DNA of 11,307 bases from Promethearchaeota archaeon (GTDB lineage: Archaea > Asgardarchaeota > Lokiarchaeia > Sigynarchaeales > MK-D1), in contig JAEOUK010000403.1 of NCBI GenBank assembly GCA_016839385.1, forward strand, positions 1 to 11,307, written 5' to 3'. Positions 1-4,987 of the stretch are shown here, piece after piece (position 1 is the first letter of the stretch; each line of letters starts with the position of its first letter). The notes beneath the pieces were generated by a model that searched no databases, was not told the DNA's origin, and was given only the letters and a program-made list of their open reading frames with translations. Made by a program: the position numbers and the translations under genes.

Positions 1-87
1 AATTGCGCTTTATCTGAATCTGACATCGAAATCACATTAAAAGTGGCGGATGAAGCGTTTAAAGTAGTCAGAAAAAATCATTCTTAA
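1..87 (+). CDS. C-terminal end of a probable class III aminotransferase (partial)
   Basis: An open frame runs from the window edge to a TAA stop at 85-87 and gives 28 residues ending VADEAFKVVRKNHS. The stretch SESDIEITLKVADEAFK resembles the last helix of class III (PLP-dependent) aminotransferases, especially the glutamate-1-semialdehyde 2,1-aminomutase group, which typically end with a pattern like 'hseeDIdrTLeaadEAFk'. The PLP lysine and other catalytic residues lie outside the window. The gene is convergent with the CooC-like gene, whose stop lies 24 nt away. The family call rests on one short motif, so the substrate and even the subfamily are uncertain; another helical C-terminus is possible. 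Confidence 0.5.
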   Translation, partial: NCALSESDIEITLKVADEAFKVVRKNHS

Positions 88-111
88 TTTATATTCATGC
101 TAAATTGGATT

Positions 112-894
112 TCAAGCAGTATCAAATAAATTATGAACGATATTTTTAATGGCTTTAACAGTTGGGCTATTATTTTTAAGTAAATTAAGCGATTCGCCTG
201 ATTGCTCAGCTTTCATTAAACTCTCATCAAATGGAACTTCTCCAAGGATTGGGATCCCGGTCTCCTCGATTTTTGCTAGAAATTTATTATCAAACTCAGC
301 CATTTTTTTATTGATCACCAATCCAATCTTTCTATAATCAATGAATTTGTCTGCTGAATTTGCAATTGAATTTGCAGTTTCTACACTTCGCATGGAATAG
401 TCGCTAAGTATAATGAGATAATCGATTTCTCCCATAACTTGCCTGTGGATTTGTTCAAGACCTGCTTCCGCATCAATCAAAATGACATCATAATCTTGGG
501 AAATCACATTTGATATCACATCGCGTAACAATGCATTAGATGCACAAAAGCAACCTTTTTTTTCTGGTTGTCCCATTACAAGCAGAGAGAATTGTTCAGT
601 TTTAATGATGGATTGGGATATGATTGAAACAATATTTTCGGCAATTCTCTGTTTCTCAACTTCTTCTCCTTGAATGGCAACCTTAATGATTCGTTTACGG
701 ATTGATTCTATGGAAGTGTTTGATGAATCGGTTAAGTTTAGCAAATTTTGTAAATGACTCATTGTTGGATCTGCATCAATCAAAAGGGGGTGAATTCCTA
801 ACTCGATCAATTGTTTGGATAGAAAATAAGTAAAAAGAGTCTTACCAACTCCTCCTTTTCCTGTAACTGCGATGGTCCTAATATTTTTTTTCAT
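112..894 (-). CDS. CooC/AcsF-family nickel-maturation ATPase
   Basis: A 260-residue SIMIBI-class P-loop ATPase. The deviant Walker A GKGGVGKT is at residues 12-19, with signature Lys13. The switch I region is LLIDADPTMSHL (37-48), and the Walker B-like segment DVILIDAEAGLEQ (136-148) matches the D-x-EAG-x-E hallmark of CooC. A CFC motif (Cys115, Cys117) sits where CooC carries its CXC nickel-binding pair at the dimer interface. CooC proteins are cytosolic ATP-dependent dimers that load Ni into CO dehydrogenase; the related AcsF loads Ni into acetyl-CoA synthase. Length is normal for the family. The ATG overlaps the stop of the upstream ACS-like gene in an ATGA, so the two are translationally coupled. 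This makes AcsF-like service to that protein the simplest guess (inference). NifH, ParA and MinD are less likely because of the CXC and EAG motifs. Confidence 0.9.
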   Translation of the reverse strand: MKKNIRTIAVTGKGGVGKTLFTYFLSKQLIELGIHPLLIDADPTMSHLQNLLNLTDSSNTSIESIRKRIIKVAIQGEEVEKQRIAENIVSIISQSIIKTEQFSLLVMGQPEKKGCFCASNALLRDVISNVISQDYDVILIDAEAGLEQIHRQVMGEIDYLIILSDYSMRSVETANSIANSADKFIDYRKIGLVINKKMAEFDNKFLAKIEETGIPILGEVPFDESLMKAEQSGESLNLLKNNSPTVKAIKNIVHNLFDTA

Positions 895-1649
895 TTCTTC
901 ATTCTTCTCATTTCATTTCGTTTAGCAATCACATCTCGTATCTGATCACAAATTTCTCGGTTATCACATACATTACATTCATTTTCAAAATCGCAATCAG
1001 GTCGTAATTTTTGGATGGTTTTAATTTTTTCTTGAAAGCGCTTAATTGATTCAATTCTGGATACTTTATGTATCTCGCGAAAATAATCTAACAGAAGATT
1101 ATTATTAACAACAATAATTTCCTCGATAGCATCGATCTTCTCATGAAATTCTTGTTTTATCAATTGAATTAGTGCTGATCCTATATGATAGAAACTTAGC
1201 TTACGCTTCAACAATTCTGTGGATATTTGATACCAAGATTTACGTCCTACTTGTTTTTCAAATACTCCTTCAATCGAATTGGATAATATTGTGGTTCTCT
1301 CTAATTTACGATAATCAGAAGGTGAAAGAGAACTTGAACTAATTAGGAAAAGAATTCCAAATTCGGGATTTGTTTCCAAAATATCAGGAATATCTTGTCC
1401 AATAAGTGTAATGCGCATATTATGAATACTTGAAGATTCTGTCTGCGTAAGAAAAGTTTTAACCATAGGAAAATCAGGGGAACCAAGTTCAAATCCCACA
1501 TCTTCCTTGAGCATAACTCCATCCCATACTCGCTTTCCTACCTTCAAGAACTCTACTTTTTCTGGTTTTCTCTCATTCCAAACTGAATATATCCCATTCT
1601 TTAATTTTTGTTCTTCTATGAAAGTTCGGATTTCTTGAAGATTTACCAC
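891..1649 (-). CDS. Truncated acetyl-CoA synthase beta-subunit-like protein (CdhC/AcsB middle region) with a four-Cys tail
   Basis: A 252-residue protein that follows the CdhC/AcsB middle domains in order. GKRVWDGVMLKED..FELGSPDFPMVKTF (38-66) corresponds to the 'GeRvr.g.MfvELGGPKs.g.ElvR' region. MRITLIGQDIPDI (78-90) corresponds to 'kVTIvGPDl'. SIEGVFEKQVGRKSWYQIS (125-143) corresponds to 'yiqGimHlnQR...wmRIS'. A HIGSALIQLIKQEF helix and a strand IEEIIVVNNN (175-184) correspond to 'iekmqVTfyTD'. The family was recognised from remembered conserved patterns, not an alignment. Full CdhC is about 470 residues. This one stops just after a Cys cluster (Cys219, 225, 228, 234; C-x5-C-x2-C-x5-C) and has no CGC motif, so a normal A-cluster and acetyl-CoA synthesis are unlikely. 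GTG start, 12 nt after the HdrD-like stop, with a weak ribosome-binding site. A scaffold, metal or Fe-S carrier role is inference. Confidence 0.8.
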   Translation of the reverse strand: MVNLQEIRTFIEEQKLKNGIYSVWNERKPEKVEFLKVGKRVWDGVMLKEDVGFELGSPDFPMVKTFLTQTESSSIHNMRITLIGQDIPDILETNPEFGILFLISSSSLSPSDYRKLERTTILSNSIEGVFEKQVGRKSWYQISTELLKRKLSFYHIGSALIQLIKQEFHEKIDAIEEIIVVNNNLLLDYFREIHKVSRIESIKRFQEKIKTIQKLRPDCDFENECNVCDNREICDQIRDVIAKRNEMRRMKK

Positions 1650-1661
1650 TATTTAGTCAGC

Positions 1662-2855
1662 TCACGGTAGATATTTGTCTAATATCTCGATTAAATCTAT
1701 GACCTTCATCTGTGAATGTTCTGCGTCGACAGCATCTTGAAGATTTGTTTTACAGAAAGGGCATGTAGAGACAATTGTATTTGCTCCAGTCCTTCTTGCT
1801 TCTTCTATTCGTTTCCCCGAAACTTCCAGTGCCCATTCAGGATATCCAATTTTCACACCTCCTCCAGACCCACAACACCAAGCAAGCTCACGATTCCGTT
1901 CCATTTCCACCAAAGATAAACCTGGAATTTTTCTCATTAATTCTCGAGGAGTATCATATACTCCCATGTGTCTTCCCAGATGACAGGGATCATGATAAGT
2001 AACACTCAAATCACCTAACTGGGGCAAATCAATAATATTATCGTCAAAATACTCCTTTAAGAATTGCGAGGAATGCATGATGCGAATATCTTCAGGAAAC
2101 TCATAATTAAACTTGGGATAATCTTTTGAGAGGGTTCGAAAACATCCAGCACAAGACGTTATGACGATTTTTGCACCTGTTCGTCTGATCTCATCCACAT
2201 TATGCTGCATTAAATGCGTAATATTTTTCACCTGTCCAGTGCGGATCAGAGGAGAACCACAGCAATACTCGTTAATTACGGTGTAATCTACTTCTAATTT
2301 CTTTAACACAGACAGAGAAGCATCTTTAATCGCCTCTTGTCTATAATTGGATGTGCAACCAATAAAATATACAATCTCAGCATTGTCTGGTAGAAGATAT
2401 TTCTTCTTTATTTCTTCCACATCGAAATGTGGCTCATTATAGGGATTATTCTTTGCTTCTACCCGTTCAAAAATGTTGGATTGAGGTTCAGGAGAGCCAA
2501 TGGAATCTACAATTAATTCTCTCAAACTTTCAATTATATTTACAATTGTATCTTGATGCGGGGCTTGGCATGAGACTTCACATGCTCCACAAGTGGGGCA
2601 AGCAAAAATTGCATCATATAATTCTTCAGATATGGGAATATCTCCATTTAATATTCCTCGCGCTATTTTAATCCTGCCAGATGCCCAAAAAGATTCAAAT
2701 AAAAACTTCTCTCCTGATGGACAGGATTCAAAGAATTTGTCTTTTGCATATTTGCATGTATTACATCTTATGCAGCGCTCAATTGAGGATGGGAGAGCAA
2801 TTTTGGATGCATTCGATAACTTCTCAATTAATTCTTTCTTCATAATCCCCATCAT
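1662..2855 (-). CDS. HdrD/GlcF-like iron-sulfur oxidoreductase subunit (two 4Fe-4S sites, two CCG domains)
   Basis: A 397-residue electron-transfer subunit. With Met1 at 2855, the first Fe-S motif is C28-x2-C31-x2-C34-x10-C45-P and the second is C86-x2-C89-x2-C92-x3-C96. Two cysteine-rich CCG domains follow. The first spans YFIGC, EYCCGSP and SCAGCF (about 160-240); the second spans HDPCHLGRH, AWCCGSGGG and STCPFC (about 290-370). This is the architecture of HdrD, GlpC and GlcF. In such proteins the CCG domains hold cubane clusters or bind Fe-S/zinc, and pass electrons from a flavin dehydrogenase partner to thiols, quinones or ferredoxin-type carriers. An in-frame ATG at 2891 would overlap the FAD gene by 35 nt. 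I chose 2855 because a GGAG lies 8 nt upstream and it starts one base after the FAD-gene stop; ATG at 2843 is also possible. No HdrE-type membrane partner is seen, so the acceptor is unknown. Confidence 0.88.
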   Translation of the reverse strand: MMGIMKKELIEKLSNASKIALPSSIERCIRCNTCKYAKDKFFESCPSGEKFLFESFWASGRIKIARGILNGDIPISEELYDAIFACPTCGACEVSCQAPHQDTIVNIIESLRELIVDSIGSPEPQSNIFERVEAKNNPYNEPHFDVEEIKKKYLLPDNAEIVYFIGCTSNYRQEAIKDASLSVLKKLEVDYTVINEYCCGSPLIRTGQVKNITHLMQHNVDEIRRTGAKIVITSCAGCFRTLSKDYPKFNYEFPEDIRIMHSSQFLKEYFDDNIIDLPQLGDLSVTYHDPCHLGRHMGVYDTPRELMRKIPGLSLVEMERNRELAWCCGSGGGVKIGYPEWALEVSGKRIEEARRTGANTIVSTCPFCKTNLQDAVDAEHSQMKVIDLIEILDKYLP

Positions 2856-2856
2856 A

Positions 2857-4299
2857 TTAAACACTCCATCTTCCAGGATTAAAAATTCCATTTGGGTCCA
2901 TGAATTTCTTTACATCTTCGAGTAGTTTAACCCAATTTGGATTTATTACGTGCTTTTTCATATACTCGGTCATCCATATAGGTGTTTTATAGGGAATTAT
3001 GTTGTATTTTAATCCCATCTCAAGTAATTCCTTGCACATTTCGCGGACTTTTCCTTCCTCTTCATTTTTCTTATAACGAATAATTGGACGCCATATAGCA
3101 TAGTGGCTACCTTTCATAGATTTCATATAGATAAATGCTGGCACTTCAAATTTTTTGAAGATCTTTTCTCCTTCCTCCATTAATTTTTCAAGGTTTGGAG
3201 TAGGAGCATAACTTCCCACCCAAGTTAATCCTGAGTATTCGACCAAGGGTATCACAACATCAGGAAGGTCTGCAAAACACCTGACCCCTTCACCCAATAT
3301 TGCAGAAAGATAGTCGAAATCTGTTATAATGATATTTCGTTCAACTCGTTCATTTATAGATTTAACCACATCTTGTATTAGTTCTAACTTTATTTGGAGG
3401 TGTTTTTCTGAGTGGGCTGAAATAGGAATAAGAACTGCATAATCAGGCTCAAAATCCCATTTCTTTGGCATAGGAAAATTTAGACTCATTTTCGCTACTT
3501 CTACTGAAACTGCGCTGAGGTCATCGATTAATTCCGTTCTGCCGAAATCACGAATAATTGCAGCAGTTGCATCAATCCCATATGCCATAGCGATGAGAAA
3601 GGTGTTAATTTTTTTCTTAGGCCACAATTGAACTGCACATTTCGTAACGATTCCAGTCATTCCTTGCCAATTCACAAATAATCCCATCAAATCAGGCATT
3701 GGATATCTTGAGTACCAATTATCCTTTTGAAATTCTTTGGTAAAACACGATCCAATTCTCACAATAGAACCATTATGTAAAACACATTCTAGACCATTAA
3801 TCCAATCTCCCATGGAACCATGAGCTGTACTCAAATTATTCATTCCTGAGAGTATGACGTTTCCCACCACACCACTGAATGGTGGGGCGAACGGATAAGA
3901 ATATCGCAATTTAGGGTGGTTTTTTTTCAGATAGGCATCTAATTGCCCAAATGTCACTCCTGGTTCTAATATTGCATACATCTGAGTCTCGTCAACATGG
4001 ATAATTTTATTCATTTTCTTTCCGAAGTCTAAAATTATCCCTCCATTAACCGGAATCGTAAGTCCACCGATATTGTTTCCTGTGATGTAGGGAACTAATG
4101 GAATTTTGTATTTATTGGCTAATTTTATTACTTGAACTACTTGATCCGAGTTTTCTACTAAACAGATGAAATCGGGATTATGTGCTTCACTTTCAGTTGC
4201 ATCGTAACTATACATATATAGGTCATGCTGCTTATCGGAAACAGAATCTGCTCCAAATATCTTGATTAACTGTTTTTTGATCCTATCTCTATCTTCCAT
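2857..4299 (-). CDS. VAO/p-cresol methylhydroxylase-type FAD-linked oxidoreductase
   Basis: A 480-residue (484 from the GTG at 4311) cytosolic flavoprotein with an N-terminal FAD-binding type 4 (PP-loop) domain and a C-terminal FAD-oxidase cap. In the 484 numbering, the FAD pyrophosphate region is PLVPYITGNNIGG (71-83), followed by GGIILDFGKKMNKI. EPGVTFGQLDAYL (116-128), VVGNVILSG (148-156), GLECVLHNGSIVRIG (173-187) and WQGMTGIVTKCAVQLWPK (215-231) follow. The C-terminus MDPNGIFNPGRWSV is typical. The EPGVTF, VVGN and DPNGI-PG pattern is closer to vanillyl-alcohol oxidase and 4-cresol dehydrogenase than to classical GlcD/D-lactate dehydrogenase, although the HdrD-like neighbour recalls GlcD-GlcF pairs. 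Substrate is therefore a phenolic, alcohol or 2-hydroxy compound (inference). The ATG at 4299 overlaps the SCP2-like stop by 11 nt; GTG at 4311 is an alternative. Confidence 0.85.
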   Translation of the reverse strand: MEDRDRIKKQLIKIFGADSVSDKQHDLYMYSYDATESEAHNPDFICLVENSDQVVQVIKLANKYKIPLVPYITGNNIGGLTIPVNGGIILDFGKKMNKIIHVDETQMYAILEPGVTFGQLDAYLKKNHPKLRYSYPFAPPFSGVVGNVILSGMNNLSTAHGSMGDWINGLECVLHNGSIVRIGSCFTKEFQKDNWYSRYPMPDLMGLFVNWQGMTGIVTKCAVQLWPKKKINTFLIAMAYGIDATAAIIRDFGRTELIDDLSAVSVEVAKMSLNFPMPKKWDFEPDYAVLIPISAHSEKHLQIKLELIQDVVKSINERVERNIIITDFDYLSAILGEGVRCFADLPDVVIPLVEYSGLTWVGSYAPTPNLEKLMEEGEKIFKKFEVPAFIYMKSMKGSHYAIWRPIIRYKKNEEEGKVREMCKELLEMGLKYNIIPYKTPIWMTEYMKKHVINPNWVKLLEDVKKFMDPNGIFNPGRWSV

Positions 4300-4702
4300 A
4301 CTCTTCAGCACGCTCCGTCGCTTTTTTTAATGCAGGATGCAATATTCTTAGCAATCTGATGATAGTCAATAGTTTCCACAAGTGTGAGATTTTAATTTTA
4401 CCTCGTAAAAATGCCCCGATTATCGAATACTTTCCTTTCATGATATTTATTAGCGTATTTAGTGACATTTTTAAGCGTAAAATATTCTTTTCTTCAGTAT
4501 TGGGTGTAATCTCAATTGTTGGTTTCTGAAAGAAGACCGAAACGGAGTATAAGTCTTCAAAATCGAAGATTATCTTCTGGTTAAGCACTTCCACTTCTTT
4601 ATGAAATTTGGAGTCATTACAGCAATAGCTAAGTAAATTTTTAAGCCCTATTCCCAGAATGTCTTCTGGATTATTTATCCATGGTATGTCATTATTTTCC
4701 AT
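4289..4702 (-). CDS. Small SCP2-like putative lipid-binding protein
   Basis: A 137-residue protein, first gene of the five-gene operon. Residues 79-118 (MSLNTLINIMKGKYSIIGAF followed by LRGKIKIS and a helical LWKLLTIIRLL) fit the C-terminal half of the sterol carrier protein 2 fold. There a 'sdedfl.l..Gk.nP..Afm.GKlki.Gd...a.kl' pattern forms the hydrophobic tunnel for lipids or acyl chains. Residues 42-64 look like the preceding beta strands. No signal peptide, so probably cytosolic; Cys27-Cys28 are adjacent. The C-terminus is basic/helical (HPALKKATERAEE). It overlaps the FAD-oxidoreductase start. Context suggests it presents or stores a hydrophobic substrate for that enzyme (inference). 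ATG at 4702 was chosen; translation may be leaderless or depend on a very short leader. The family call is moderate: V4R or other small lipid-binding folds were not excluded. Confidence 0.62.
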   Translation of the reverse strand: MENNDIPWINNPEDILGIGLKNLLSYCCNDSKFHKEVEVLNQKIIFDFEDLYSVSVFFQKPTIEITPNTEEKNILRLKMSLNTLINIMKGKYSIIGAFLRGKIKISHLWKLLTIIRLLRILHPALKKATERAEEYGR

Positions 4703-4718
4703 TACATTTCCATTACAT
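4696..4718 (-). repeat. Two tandem copies of the 12-bp motif ATGTAATGGAAA at the redox-operon start
   Basis: On the minus strand ATGTAATGGAAA reads from 4718 to 4707 and again from 4707 to 4696 (period 11, sharing one base). The second copy contains the ATG of the SCP2-like gene at 4702. The first copy holds an ATG at 4713 that gives a three-codon frame (ATG GAA ATG TAA) whose stop overlaps the gene start as TAATG. A third copy lies at 4895-4906 on the other strand. It may be an operator, a start-region duplication, or both. Confidence 0.75.
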
Positions 4719-4732
4719 TAACACTCACTGAA

Positions 4733-4746
4733 CTTTTAAAATTTTA
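4733..4746 (-). promoter_or_regulatory. TATA-like box for the minus-strand redox operon
   Basis: On the minus strand the sequence TAAAATTTTAAAAG is centred about 38 nt upstream of the SCP2-like ATG. In archaea transcription starts roughly 25 nt downstream of the TATA centre. That would put the start near 4715 with a leader of about a dozen nucleotides. The call rests on position and AT pattern only, in an AT-rich region. Confidence 0.4.
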
Positions 4747-4868
4747 GATGAAATGTTTAGGTTTTGAGATTTACAAGAATATTACACAGTTATTCAGTTT
4801 GATCCTCTATTCAAAAAACATTAATTTTTTCCTTTTTATTTCTCCCAACACATAGAAAGAATCTTTTT

Positions 4869-4880
4869 TTTATATATTTA
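4869..4880 (+). promoter_or_regulatory. TATA-like box for the ABC exporter operon (distal candidate)
   Basis: TTTATATATTTA follows a long T-run. With the usual archaeal spacing, transcription would begin near 4900, inside the repeated 12-bp motif, giving a leader of about 85-90 nt before the GTG at 4988. Confidence 0.4.
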
Positions 4881-4894
4881 ATCGAACTTAATTT

Positions 4895-4906
4895 ATGTAA
4901 TGGAAA
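4895..4906 (+). repeat. Third copy of ATGTAATGGAAA, upstream of the ABC exporter genes
   Basis: An exact copy of the 12-bp motif found twice near 4696-4718, here on the plus strand, reading toward the exporter operon. It begins about 20 nt downstream of the centre of the TATA-like box at 4869-4880, nearly the same spacing as on the other side. Its internal ATG opens only ATG GAA ACA TAG. A shared regulator or initiator element is an inference. Confidence 0.7.
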
Positions 4907-4925
4907 CATAGAGAACACAAGGAAC

Positions 4926-4935
4926 CTATAAAAAA
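4926..4935 (+). promoter_or_regulatory. TATA-like box for the ABC exporter operon (proximal candidate)
   Basis: CTATAAAAAA follows GGAAC, which could serve as the purine-rich BRE. The predicted start is near 4955, leaving a leader of about 30 nt. It competes with the candidate at 4869-4880; the sequence alone does not decide between them. Confidence 0.35.
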
Positions 4936-4941
4936 TTCTTT

Positions 4942-4987
4942 TACTATCACCTAGAATTAGTGAAAAATTTTAAGTTGACTGATAGTA
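4942..4987 (+). repeat. 8-bp inverted repeat ending at the exporter start codon
   Basis: TACTATCA (4942-4949) and TGATAGTA (4980-4987) are perfect reverse complements separated by 30 nt. The right arm abuts the GTG at 4988. In the mRNA the stem could occlude the start site, which has no visible Shine-Dalgarno sequence. Chance occurrence in AT-rich DNA is quite possible. Confidence 0.35.

Larger units (their letters stand above)
4703..4987. promoter_or_regulatory. Divergent promoter region between the redox operon and the ABC exporter operon
   Basis: A 285-nt gap, the largest non-coding stretch in the window. It is very AT-rich. It holds TATA-like boxes for both directions, three copies of a 12-bp motif, and a short inverted repeat before the exporter start, each listed separately. 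No open frame here looks coding, and I saw no tRNA or structured RNA. Confidence 0.6.

Noticed and set aside
149..337. Plus-strand open frame of 62 codons
   Set aside because: Lies antisense inside the CooC-like gene, shows no recognisable motif, and mirrors conserved coding on the other strand.
112..894. Possible NifH/CfbC or ParA/MinD assignment for the P-loop ATPase
   Set aside because: The CXC motif and the D-x-EAG-x-E segment are CooC hallmarks. NifH-type cluster cysteines and MinD membrane helices are not evident.
891..1649. ACS-like gene as a recent pseudogene
   Set aside because: No frameshift or continuation of the missing domain is visible downstream. The stop is built into the start of the next gene, so the short form looks stable.
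1716..2925. Four plus-strand open frames (1716-1919, 1775-2002, 2429-2671, 2593-2925)
   Set aside because: All are antisense to the HdrD-like gene or the end of the FAD gene, whose motifs are intact. Their compositions look like reverse-strand shadows.
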